Source: Macrotis lagotis
Lineage: Eukaryota; Chordata; Mammalia; Peramelemorphia; Peramelidae
NCBI RefSeq assembly: GCF_037893015.1
Contig: NC_133661.1
Location: forward strand, 187,696,809-187,760,808
Direction of reading: 5' to 3'
Length of the DNA stretch: 64,000 nucleotides
The notes under the pieces are model-generated. The model was not told where the DNA came from. It saw nothing but the letters and a program-made list of their open reading frames with translations, and did no database searches. Every line of letters starts with the position of its first letter. The stretch's first letter is position 1. This document shows positions 22,376-33,075 of this stretch, one piece after another. The translations under genes and the position numbers were made by a program.

Positions 22376-23790
22376 TATTCTTTGCTCTCCTCACTGACTG
22401 CCAGGAACAGAAAAGAGGCTGGCATACAACATTTATAGATCTGCCCAAGGCCTTTGATACTGTCAATCATGAGGGTTTATGGAAAATTATGTCAGAATTT
22501 AATTGCTGGGGAAGTTCACCAGTATTGTATGTCAGTTTTATGATGGTGTGCATGTCCAGGTTTTGAATAGTGCACATTGCTCTTGAGATTTCCCAGTCAC
22601 CAATGGAGTGAAATATGGATGGTTCCTCATTCTAATTCTTTTTAGCATGTTTTCAGCCATGTTATTAAATGTCTTCAATGGGGACAAACATGGCCTCAAC
22701 ATCAGCCACCACACTGATGGCAAATTCTTCAACTTGAAAAGGGTTCAAGCCAAGACCAAAATAGGGGGGAGTGTTTGTGCATGATCTGTTTGCACATTAT
22801 TGTGCCCTCAATGAAGCCTCTGAAACTGAGATGCAACAAAGTATGGATCAATTCTCGGCTGCTTGTGCTAATTTTGGTTTAACAATTAACACCAAGAAAA
22901 CACAGGTGCTTCATCAACCAGCACCATACTATCTGTATGTGGAAACATCTATTACAGCAAATGGTAAAGGTTTGAATACTGTGAACAAGTTCACTTACCT
23001 TGGCACACATGGACAATGAGGTTGACATTTACATTGCTGGAGCTAGCTCAGTATTTGGGAGGTCTGAAAGATTGTGTAGGTAAGAAGAGGTATCAGACTG
23101 ACTACCAAACTGAAGGTCTAGAGAGCCATTGTGCTGACCTCATTGCCTTATGCCTGTGAAATCTGGACAGTCTACCAGCACCATGTCAGGAAACTGAATA
23201 GCTTCCATTTAAATTGTCTTAGGAAGATTCTGAAGATCACCTGGCAGGAGAAGATACTAGACACTGAGTTTCTTTCTCAAGTTAAGCTGCCCAGCATTCC
23301 AACATCACTATAGAAAGTGCAACTGTGATTGGCTGGGTTCATTGTTAGAATGACAGCCATACACTTGCGAAAAAGAATATTTTATGGCAAACTCACACAG
23401 GGCAAGTGTTCACAAGGGGGTCAGAATAAGTCATACTGAGACACCCCGAAGATCTCATTGAAGAACTTTAGAATTGATTGTACAGCTTGGGAGACACTGG
23501 CAATAAGGACCGTCCAGCATGAAGTGCCCTCATCAGTGAGGGGGCTGCACTCTATGAGGAAGGCAGAATTGAAGCAGCTCAGAGGAAATGTGACATTCAT
23601 AAGTTTGGAGTACCCACACCAGGTGTTCACATGGACTATTTGTGGCCAACTTGTGGTAGAGCATTCTGAGTTCATATTGGTCTGATAGTCACAATCAAAT
23701 ATACTGTAATTTTTCTCAAATATAATGATGTTGTTTTGGTCTTCTTTGATAATGAAGAGCAGGAACCAACCAACCAATGTGTCTTAATCA
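22376..23790 (+). repeat. 5'-truncated non-LTR retrotransposon (LINE, non-L1)
   Basis: Translated pieces read as a LINE reverse transcriptase and its C-terminal part: FIDLPKAFDTVNHEGLWKIM (about 22430-22490), then SAACANFGLTINTKKTQVLH (about 22855-22915), KFTYLGTHG, YACEIWTVYQHHVRKLNSFH (about 23150-23205) and LNCLRKILKITWQEKILDTE. A Cys/His-finger-like end (PTCGR...) follows at about 23635-23665. Several frameshifts and stops split these, so it is dead. The 3' end (TTGTTTTGGTCTTCTTTGAT) resembles RTE-type tails, but I do not assign a clade. It abuts copy B of the duplication. The 60-118-codon open frames here are its fragments. Confidence 0.88.
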
Positions 23791-23807
23791 GGTACCTATT
23801 TTGCTTT

Positions 23808-23955
23808 TGCTTTTTTTTGTTGACAAGGCAATGGGGTTAAGTGACTTGCCCAAGGTCACACAGCTAAGTATTAAGTGTCTGAGATTAGATTTGAACTCAG
23901 GCCCTCCTGACTCCAGGGCCTGTGTTCTATCTCCTGCATCGTCTAGATCCCTCCC
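23808..23955 (-). repeat. WSINE-type SINE at the left edge of copy B
   Basis: Reverse SINE (GACAAGGCAATGGGGTTAAG ...), at the same position as the SINE at 6014-6154 in copy A. To its left the two copies are unrelated, and to its right they align. The duplication boundary therefore lies in or beside this SINE. Confidence 0.88.
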
Positions 23956-24131
23956 CCATCCCCCCCAAAAATTCTGACTGCAAGATCAACATTCTATTCA
24001 ATATGCCACTTAGTTCCTTAATAAGACTTATTGCTACAAAATGGGACTCAAAGTGCTCATCTTTATAGCCACAGCTCCAAATACAGCTTCTTTGTGCAAT
24101 GGATTTTGGACCAAGGCAAAAGATTACTTTT

Positions 24132-24285
24132 TTTTTTGTTGTTGTTTTTGCAAGGCAAATGGGGTTAAGTGGCTTGCCCAAGGCCACACAGCTAGGCAAT
24201 TATTAAGTGTCTGAGACCGAATTTGAACCCAGGTACTCCTGACTCCAAGGCCGGTGCTTTATCCACTATGCCACCTAGCTGCCCC
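24132..24285 (-). repeat. WSINE-type SINE, copy B only
   Basis: Near-consensus. Flanked by AAAAGATTACTTTT (24118-24131 and 24286-24299). Copy A has the empty site at about 6355-6370. Insertion followed the duplication. Confidence 0.96.
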
Positions 24286-24980
24286 AAAAGATTACTTTTG
24301 AGAATGCATTATTATTATGTACCTATGCTCATTTTGTTGCTGTTCCTCCAGGTTTGGCAGAGAGCTGCTGTTTTTTTGCTCCAAATGCAAGTAACTTCCA
24401 GTCACCAAAATGTCCTTCAGTTTTCAGTGAGCATTGCAGTAGTTTTTATTCTGCAGGTTAAATGACTTTAACCTATGTCAACATAAACAAACTGCTTTGA
24501 ATTTGTGAAAAAAATTAATTTTAGATACCAAATTTCAAGGAACTATTTACACTTATAATTTTGATAGTGTGGTATCAGAGAAAATAGTCTGAATAAATCA
24601 GAGAGCCACTCCAGGGCAGAAAAAGATTTTGTCTGATATTTATTTTTTTCCTTCAAAATTAATTCCCAACACTAAGTTGTATGATTAGAAATCGGTTATT
24701 CATTTGGAGGTGTCTAAAAAGTGAGTTCAGAGAACTGAAACAAGACCTGAATACTCAGATCAATTATTTGGTATGCTTATTTGTTATAGAAAGAAACCTC
24801 CAGCAAGATGACAATTATATTTTCAACCACATGTTTTGTGTTCAAAGCTCACATATGTAAGGATAGCATTCTCAGTTGTGAGAAAGGGCAGTCATTCCTG
24901 GAGGGGATACATTTTGTCTCTTTCTCTCTTTCTATGTATCTGTCTGTCTATAACTATCTGTCTGTCTGTCTATCTATCTA

Positions 24981-25570
24981 TGGATCTAGGGCAGCTAGGT
25001 GGCATGGTGGATAGAGCACTAGTCTTGGAGTAAGGAAGAGAGGAGTTGAAACCAGCCTCAGACACTTGCCACTAACTAGCTGTATGTCCTTAGACAAGTC
25101 ACTTAACCCTGACTGCCTTGCATCCATGGCCATCTCCAGTGGTCCTGATTCATATCTGGCCACTGGACCTGTTTTAGTCTCTCTACTTTGGTTTTAAGGA
25201 ATCCTAGAAGACAGAAGACTGATCCTGCCAGTCATAATGCTCCTTTAGGAACTTTGAGTTTTTTTTTCTGAACATTGATTCAAATGACTTCTTAGCTATG
25301 GCAAGAATCAGATCCTTATGGGTAAAGGCATGAACTAGAAATCAAAAATGTTTTTGCCTTTAGGAAAGGCTTGCTTTTAATTCAGCTTCCCATTCAGTAA
25401 AATAGAATAAATAATTGCAACCCCTGCCTTCCAGTCTCTGAGATGGTATAATGATAACTCAATCAAACATTATTTCTTTAATGCTTCATTTTTAATGCAT
25501 CACCTTTCTGTTGTCATAGTCTTCTTTGAAAATGAAGGAAAACTATTAAAACATCATCATCATCATCATT
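24981..25570 (+). repeat. RTE-tailed SINE (MAR4-like) with an internal foreign block
   Basis: Head GGGCAGCTAGGTGGCATGGT, body to GCCATCTCCAGTGGTCCTGA and TATCTGGCCACTGGACC (about 25168), then the expected 3' end only from about 25495: GCATCACCTTTCTGTTGTCA, TCTTCTTTGAAAATGAAGG and an (ATC)n tail to 25570. The middle of the SINE is replaced by about 320 bp that copy the neighbouring 26072-26415. The whole unit is missing from copy A, so it arose after the duplication. Confidence 0.82.
25172..25490 (+). repeat. Local duplicate of 26072-26415 inside a SINE
   Basis: Both segments contain GGAATCCT.GAAGACAGAAG, CTTTTAATTCAGCTTCCCAT and CCAGTCTCTGAGATGGTATA in the same order and strand. The source-like sequence is also present once in copy A (about 7660-8000). 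The two have since diverged by small indels. Confidence 0.9.
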
Positions 25571-26454
25571 ATTATTATTTATCCTATTATTTCTTAGAGA
25601 CAAGCAAGTTAGCACAGGCTAACTTCATGATGATTTTTTTGATATAAGTATTGTATTGCTTACTTTTGTGGGCCAGGGCAGAGAATCCCAAAGTCATGCT
25701 TGTTCATCTTTTTTTTTTTTACTTCTTCCTCCTTAATTTTTACTAAAGAGAAAACCTAGTGTCCTATCTGGTACAAAGACAAACTTACATCCTATCCATT
25801 ATTTCTCCAAGAGAAAAGGTGGAGAGATAGATTTGGTTTGCTAGAAGTTTACTAGAAGCTTGAGAAGAAGAGGAAGAAATGGATTACAAGAATAATCTAG
25901 TACAATCCAAAGAAACCATTATTTGAGGTATCAATTTGGTTGTCTATAGATGGAGACCAGTGTCAGGGGAAAACAGTGCTAAGTATTTCTCTCCCCATAA
26001 GAGCCTGCCTTCTCTGGGGACCTAGCTTGTAAATGTTATTTTGGAAAGATTTACATAGCCTGCCCATTGCCCTCTGTTTTAGTGTCTTTGCTTTGCTTCT
26101 CAGGAATCCTGGAAGACAGAAGAAAGACTGATCCTGCCAGTGCATAATGCCCCTTTAGGAGCTTTTTTCCCCCTGAGCTTTGATTCAAATAACCTCTAGG
26201 GTGACATTAGCTTTGGCAAGGATCAAATTCTTGTGGGTAAAAGGCAAGAACTAGAAATCAAAAGTTTTTTGTTTCTTGTTTTCTTTAGGAAAGACTTGCT
26301 TTTAATTCAGCTTCCCATTCAGTAAAAAAAGAATAATTAATTGCAGCTCCTGCCTTCCAGTCTCTGAGATGGTATAATGATAATTTAATCAACCATTATT
26401 TTTTTAATGGCTCATATAAATCCAAATGAATATTTGCCAATTCCCTCAAAACAA

Positions 26455-26700
26455 AAATTAATTTCAAAGCTTTTATTAACTGTCCTGTCTGTTGTTTGTC
26501 CTCTAAGAGGACCATGACACCAGGGACATGATATAAAAGTGAATTGAATTTAAGTGAGGGACGGCTGTGAAAAGTCACCAGCTACATCTCTTCTCTGGAG
26601 TCAATGGGGTTCAGTGAGCAGATATAATAAATCATAATGACTGGAGATGGCCCTGGATGCAGTGGGAGATTTTCTCCTTTTTATGTTTAGGTCTTTAATA
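26455..26700 (-). repeat. RTE-type 3' end fragment (copy B)
   Basis: Counterpart of 8060-8340, with the same blocks in reverse (TGTTGTTTGTCCTCTAAGAG at the element end, ACTGGAGATGGCCCTGGATG internally). Confidence 0.75.
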
Positions 26701-26799
26701 TGTCTCAGTTTTATTGAGACAATGCCCAGTTAGTGATTAAACCTAGGTAAGAAAGAAATGAGGCAAAGAACCTAATTAAAAAAAATCTATCTGGGAATG

Positions 26800-27830
26800 G
26801 CAGAAGCAGCTGGGAGGCATAGTATATAGAGACATGAACTTGGATTTAGAAGTCCTATGTTCAGATTCTTTCTCAAACACAAGCTGTGTGATTCTGGGCA
26901 ATTGACTTGCCATATTTCCCCATTTATAAGATACACCTTAATTTTGGGGCCTGAAATTTGAAAAAAAAAGTATTACATAAAGTTATTGAACTCAAGTTTT
27001 ATTCATCATAAAATTCATACAACTCCTTATCACTGTTAAAACTCCCATCCATTAGTGTGTCATCATCTGTGTTTGATGAGGAATCACTGTCTCAGGAGAG
27101 GCTCTGACTGTTCTCCTCTGACTGTTCTCTGGTCTGGGGTTGACCACAAGTACTCCCTGGGCAAGTCTGGTGCATGGACGCATGCTTAGTCCATTCTGTT
27201 TCATGAACCTGAAGCACCAATTGTTTCCTCCTTTGAAATCAGTCACTTCTTTTCATAAGAAGTTCTTGTTGCCTCATGCTGAACCATCATTGTGGACACA
27301 GTAATTCCAGTTGCTTTTTGTTTTTCAGTCCATCTCTTCAATTCCCTCTCTAACTCGGGCCATTTGGCTGACTTGTCGATCATGGTCTTTTCTGCCAGGG
27401 TCATTATCAATAGGCTTCTTCCTGTAGCCAGTCTTGGACTATTTTCTCAGTTGGAGGAGGACCAAGCTAACATTCAGCAGCATGATTTCCATTCACTTTT
27501 GCAAAGTGGATCACTTTTAACTTGAATTCAGCATTGTACGAAAATATTTACTAAGCCACTTCTGGGCAGAACATGCCAAAACATAACCTAATATACCAGC
27601 AACAAATGAAAAAAAATGAATTCAAAGACAAGTGTGAAAAAGTGGGAAATGCAAGTAAAAAAAAACTACAACTACTGTATAATATGTTCCCAGTTTTTAG
27701 ACCTCAATCTTTTTGAAAAAGGTTGTGTCTTATACATGGGGGTATATGGTAACCTCCCTGGGACTTAATTTCCTTATCATAAAATGAGGGGTTTAGACCT
27801 GATGGCCAATTTCTTCTCTAAGTCTCTGAG
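26800..27830 (+). repeat. Old SINE split by a DNA transposon
   Basis: Left part 26800-26909 (GGCAGAAGCAGCTGGGAGGC ... GTGTGATTCTGGGCAATTGA) and right part about 27750-27830 (AACCTCCCTGGGACTTAATT, CATAAAATGAGGGGTTTAGA) read as one MIR/CORE-type SINE once the 840-bp element is set aside. Confidence 0.78.
26910..27749 (-). mobile_element. DNA transposon, Tc2/pogo-like (Kanga/Tigger group), deleted
   Basis: 840 bp bounded by imperfect terminal inverted repeats. The left end is CCATATTTCCCCATTTATAA; the right end read in reverse is CCATATACCCCCATGTATAA, and both continue GA(T/C)ACA. TA follows the right end and TG (a decayed TA) precedes the left, matching the TA target of Tc1/mariner/pogo elements. 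Minus-strand translation gives CENP-B-type DNA-binding remnants: FKLKV.HFAKVNGNHAA near 27500, KWPELERELKRWTEKQKATG near 27340 and DFKGGNNWCFRFMKQNGLSM near 27230. No DDE catalytic region is present, so this is an internally deleted, non-autonomous, decayed copy. The subfamily name is inferred. Confidence 0.88.
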
Positions 27831-28744
27831 GAGAAATATTACATTTCTGAGTAGTCATTATCTTTCCACTCAGGCAGTGGCTTCTCCTCTTGTTCTACCT
27901 GTTCTGAAGGTGTAAATGGAGCCTAGTATCAGGGTCCTGTCCAATCTCACCAGTATCTCTATGATGAGTGTTAGATGACTCCTTCCTAGACCTTTACATT
28001 CACTCTGTTGGGCCTTGATGTCAAGTAGTTTCCAATTCATGAACACAACTGAGGAAATCATTGAAAAATTGTTCTTAGCTGAGCAAGGACTCTGTAGGGA
28101 GCTGTTTCTTTAGCATCTGCAATGTTCGTGACAGCTGCTTCTCTTCTCTGTTGGAGAGTGGAATAATCTTCTTCTAGGCCCATTTCCATAGGCCTTTAAA
28201 TTAATTCCCCCCCCTCCCCAGGATTTTAGGTCATTGGCCTGATATTTCTTGATAAGTTATCACTAATGAGAAATCTTCATGAGATAAACATTGAGCTGAA
28301 TTTTAAAGGATTTAAGGGAAATAGAGAGGAAGAGGTATGAATGGATATGAAGACTGTTAGTGTAAAGACATGTTTGGGAATTAAAGAGGCCTGTGAAGAG
28401 AAATGTAAGTATGAACTAGATTTTCAAATGTATGGAGAGGAATAAGATTCCTGGCCTTCCAAGGTCTCATATACTTTCCATCTTTGACCTGCCTAGACTC
28501 TTTCCTATAATCCACAGAGACTTCTATACCCTGGAAGATCACTTCACTTCTGAATTTCTCCCATTAGAAATACTTCTTCTCTCTGACTGATTCCTCCTGG
28601 AACTTATATTTTAATGAGGATGCCTATGCCAGGCAGGTCTTCATTTGTCCTCACCCTTTGCTTATTCTCTACAATGCTCCCCACTCCTGTGTGCCTTAAC
28701 TCCCATTCCCCACAGTTCAGTTTAACTTTATCTTTCCTTCCCCA
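27831..28744. other. Copy B non-coding block, no gene seen
   Basis: 27831-28220 has no counterpart in copy A, where the deletion scar at about 8402 falls. From about 28225 it aligns again with 8405 onward. A C-rich run lies at 28206-28218. No gene recognised. Confidence 0.55.
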
Positions 28745-28880
28745 TTAACATTTAAGTTTCTTGAAGGTGAGATCTTCATTTCTCCTTGTATTCATATTCC
28801 CAACACTTTACACAGGAGTAAGTCTGTAGTAAGCCCAGCATAGAGTAGGTTCTTGAAAAATACTTGTTGACTTGTTAATA
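28745..28880 (+). repeat. L2/MIR3-type 3' end (copy B)
   Basis: Counterpart of 8885-9015: TTAAGTTTCTTGAAGGTGAG, then CCTTGTATTCATATTCCCAA and AAATACTTGTTGACTTGTTA. Confidence 0.75.
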
Positions 28881-28994
28881 AGGATATTACTCTCAGGATC
28901 AGTCAGCTAGATACAGTATTGAGCAGCTAGATAGAGTATTCCTTCTACTTTCCCCAATTTTTTAATAACCTATAGAAGTGAAGCTTTTCAATAT

Positions 28995-29215
28995 ATATCT
29001 TTTTTCTTTTTTAAAAAAATATTTTCTTTTCCAATTATATACAATAATAGTTTCTATCATTTTTTGTAAGGTTTTGAATTTTACAACTTTCCCCCTCCTT
29101 CCCTCCCCCCCCCCCCCAGAAGGCAGTCTGATAATCTTTACATTGTTTCCATGCTATATACATTGATCACAATTGAATGTGTTGAGAGAAAAAAACAAAA
29201 ACATAAATATGTACT
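28995..29215 (-). repeat. L1 3' UTR tail, copy B only
   Basis: Reverse L1 3' end: TTTCTTTTCCAATTATATAC, AGGTTTTGAATTTTACAACT, a C-run, AGAAGGCAGTCTGATAATCT and ATTGTTTCCATGCTATATAC. Copy A lacks it at about 9165, where ATATATA and TACTCTTAAAAAAA are adjacent. Similar in kind to 63395-63700. Confidence 0.78.
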
Positions 29216-29623
29216 CTTTAAAAAAAGTAGTCACAATAAGGAAATTTCTGGATATACTCTCATAATTAGACGAAACCCTCTAACTATCAATTTAGAAAGA
29301 TGATTGGCAATCTCTAGTGTATGTATCAAAGATGAAATAATGACAGTTTCATGAAGTCTGACCACCTTTGCACACATCTGTCCTCTAGGAGAGTCAGCAG
29401 GGTTACCACTATCCTTTTTCATGAGTACTGTTTGTTCCCATTCCTCCATGTATATGATCATAACCTCAGTTACAATGTGATCAACAATCACTGTTCCTTT
29501 AATGATCTCTCCTCTGTTATCACCTCTCTATTTTCCTCAGCTTTTCTGGCTCTTTCCATGGTTCTCAAGCAGATCACCCAAACTGTTATTTCCCTGCTTG
29601 GCTTTAAAAGTCTCAAGATGTCT

Positions 29624-29709
29624 GGGGCAGCTAGGTCGTGCAGTGAACCTGGCCCTGAAGTCAGGAGGACCTGAGTCCAAATCTGGCCTCAGGCACTTAA
29701 TAATTGCCT
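29624..29709 (+). repeat. SINE head without a tail, with target-site duplication
   Basis: 86 bp of WSINE-type head from GGGGCAGCTAGG to TTAATAATTGCCT, with no 3' part and no A-tail. GTCTCAAGAT(G/A)TCT flanks it (29610-29623 and 29710-29723), and copy A has the empty site near 9622. A clean insertion that lacks its 3' end is unusual for LINE-driven movement. Confidence 0.88.
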
Positions 29710-30809
29710 GTCTCAAGATATCTGTTTTGATCTTGTCTGAAGAGTAGAAAATACTTTTTCCTCCTTAGTTCAGTTGAGACAAGTTGGGGGTTTTTGACAG
29801 GAATTTTACAAAAAGTAAATTTGATATCTTCTTTCCTTAATCCAGAAGAGAGAAATTTGTACCCTTTGAGTAGTGCTAGATACCATTGTCCAGTTAGGTT
29901 CACAGGACCAGATGCACAATCAGTGGCACAATGTGGGTCTGACAGGCCTCAACAAAGCCCACTCTCTTCATTGAATGCCAACCACACCTTCTACAATCAT
30001 TTCAGTAAAGACTGTCACTATATAGATGTTATAGTCACCTTCTTATGAAAGGCAAAAAGAAATCTTTGCCTGGGCTTTCTATCCATTTGGAAAGTGGGCT
30101 CTAACCTTAGATAAAGGGAAAAGTATGTCCTAATTATAGCTTATAGCAGTGGTCTTTGTGGAACTGTCAGACATCTGTAGGGGCTGTCTGAAGAAGCCCT
30201 TATGGAGCTGAAACTGTCTAGTGACTTTCCCATCATGTATATGTTGGATAAGAATCTGAAACCCATCAAACCTATGGAGAGTCTGTGTACAGTGTCAGGG
30301 AAGCTATGGAAGCCCAAGACAAGACCAGGAAGCAAAATCAGGAGTATCCCAACAAACAGTAAACATTTCCTTTTACTTTCCCACTCCCTACTGCATCTCT
30401 CTTCTTACCTATTCTACAAACTGACCATCTCCCTATGGATTACAACAAAGCTACAAGTAGGGGACTGATGGTTTTAACTATTTCAGAGAAATCCATATGC
30501 CAAAACCTGTTTCTCTGTGTCCCATTTCCTTTCTATATCATATTCCAACTATCAAGATGGATTTTTAGTTTGACTTTTGATTTTTTTCACTCTAATAAAT
30601 GAGTAATGAGCAATGAAAAAAGGAAAATGGTAATAATAGACAGTCTACCAGAGAAGATGGGGACGGTAAGTGATGTGGGTAGAGGGTTTGCTCTGCAATG
30701 AGAAGGACTTCATCTTCATGCAAAATAGGAATGGAAGAGAAGAGAGTGGGAGAAGATGTTTGGGGATATGAGATGAGGAGAAGGAAGAAAATGAAACATC
30801 AATTTTTTT

Positions 30810-32625
30810 TAAAGTATAAGGTGATGTCTTCAGCTAAAGGAGTAGTCTGGAATAGCTGCTGTGCTAAAAGGAAAAATGAATCATAAGAGGAGTACAAAAG
30901 AATTGCCTTGTTGCAATGATATCTCACTAGTAATTATGTAACATTTTTTTAGCAGTCTCTTTCAGCATGATTTTTAATTTTCTTGTCTCCACTGAGCAAC
31001 ATGAGAGTAGATGAGATTTGGAAGATGGTAGGGATAATTAGGATGTGATGTTTGACAAGGCATAATCAGCAACAGGACAAGGAGAAAAAGATTTGAGTGT
31101 AGAGATAGTGAAGAGTTGAACTGCTTAACTAAAGAATCAAAATAGCGGATGGAAGGGAATGTAACCAATGAGTAATGATAGGCTGAAAAATAACTAAAGG
31201 GGGTTAGGTTGAGGATGAAAAATAGGAATAGGGATTATAGGATGGAGAAAAAGAAAGAATGATAAAAAATTTATGAAGAAAAAAGTGCATTTTAAAATCA
31301 ATAAATATAAATAACTCCAAATACTAGTCCTTTCCTGTGAGAGGGAGTAAATCATGGGAGTTGAGCAGATTGAGGAACTATAAAATTATCCTGAATACCA
31401 AAGTCTATAGATATGACACTCTCTTCCCACTCTTCTCACAATAGGGTTGAGGGGAATTGGCATGAGCCTGAGAAAAGAGAAGTTTGGTTTCTTAGAACTA
31501 TCAAGTCTATGTTCTTAAATCTGTTTTGTCTCTGAGTCACTTTGGCTTTGTCTCTGAGTCACTTCCCAGCTTTGAGAGAGAAGATGGATGATGACAAACC
31601 TACTTCAGATTTCTGAAAGGAATCTATGAAGAAGCTGGAATGAGAGGGTCTAGTAGTCTCCATCAAGTTTCTGTCCCCAGTTTGTTATACCAGAGACTTC
31701 TGGGAGTTTGTCTTTGAGTGAGATTTGGGACTCCCTTGTGGCAGAGCAGAGCTATCTTGTTATCATTGGAAGAGTTCTTTTATTATGTATTTTCTGACAT
31801 GTATTCTCATATGTATATTTTATCTGATTTCTGTTTTGCTATTGACTTGGCTAATTGAATTTGTTATATGCTATTTTTTGTACATTCATTGTAGAATGAC
31901 TATTTGGCAGAAAGGGAATCAAATCTTGGAAATAACACTTGGGGTTCTCTAGTGATTAATGATGAGAAGATTAACTTGAACCTGAAAAGTATATTCCCTG
32001 GACTACTAATATTTAAAGGAACAGATAAAGATAACTCTGGTATTCCTTCTCTCCAAGGAGAGCAGAATGTCTAACCTATTTCGACCTCTCCTGGAAAGAA
32101 AATAGTAGGTGGAGAAGAAGTTAGCTATGTCTATTTTTATCTGTATTTGAACCACATTGCCCACCCCACCCCTCCCCTCCCCCTCATAATACTTGTGAGC
32201 AATTGGTTTATTGTAATCAGGTGTGACTAATCAGGCAAGACTCTAGTCTCAAAATAAAAGAGTAATACTGCTGCTGGTGTTGCTGTAGAGGTTTTGACCA
32301 AAGGGAAGATTACTCCCATTGCTATCCTGTGGGAAGAGAATGGTATTGTCTGATAAGATTCAACTTCATTTCTTTTTCCTTTTGGGACTGGGAATTAAAA
32401 AAGTGCTTGCAAATTTGTACCATTGGGACATGATTAGAGCAAGAGGAGAGTAAACTCAGTTCTCTCATGAAATGAGTTCTTGGTCTTTTGCCTTCTCACA
32501 GTTTTCTTTGAGCTGTCACAGGCAAGAATCTTGGCAGAACAACAATTATATTCTCAGTCTTCTCACTCATTTCTCAGAGTGATAGATAGTTAAACTGAAA
32601 CTCCAAGATACCATTGTCTTTTAAA
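30810..32625. other. 1.8-kb block present only in copy B
   Basis: Copy A joins directly at about 11755-11780 (AAAGTATAAGAAGATAAAAT ... TATTAATGACTA). No coding potential recognised. Around 32195-32280 a short stretch (AATCAGGTGTGACTAATCAG ... AATAAAAGAGTAATACTGCT) looks promoter/polyadenylation-like, but not enough to name a family. It is either an insertion in B or a deletion in A. Confidence 0.6.
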
Positions 32626-33024
32626 GATATTAATGACTACATATACTGTTTCCATGACCAAATGTTGAAGATGTTTCAGTGGATTATTCAAAATTTGGTT
32701 CATAGTCAAAATTTTGCTTAACTGGTACAGTTAACAAGAGATCAGAGATTTCATGTTTTTTCTTCCTGTCAAGTATTTAATTCAATTCAATAAATATTTA
32801 TGTGTAAATCTCTGCTTTAGATATTGAAGGAATAAAAAAAGTTTTTGATCTCAAGGAATTTATATTGCATTTTAGTTGCACAGAAGACAAGTATATATTA
32901 ACAACTAATCAAATGATATGCAAAAGTTTAGTGTTTGGTAGATCAATGGGAAATTAAATTTAGAGAAGAATTTATTTTTTTAGCAGAATTCTTTTAAAAA
33001 AAGTAGGTAGTAATTTGGCAAGAA

Positions 33025-33075
33025 ATATATATATATATATATATATGTGCACACACACATATATATATATAAATA
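33025..33075. repeat. (TA)n/(CA)n microsatellite
   Basis: Alternating TA, CA and TA stretch in copy B. The matching place in copy A (about 12320-12350) is only AT-rich. Confidence 0.9.

Noticed and set aside
23421-23777. 118-codon minus-strand open frame
   Set aside because: Antisense to the dead LINE at 22376-23790; no independent support.
32190-32290. Possible solo LTR end in the copy-B-only block
   Set aside because: A polyadenylation-like AATAAA and a simple repeat are not enough; no matching start, terminal TG/CA or target-site duplication was found.
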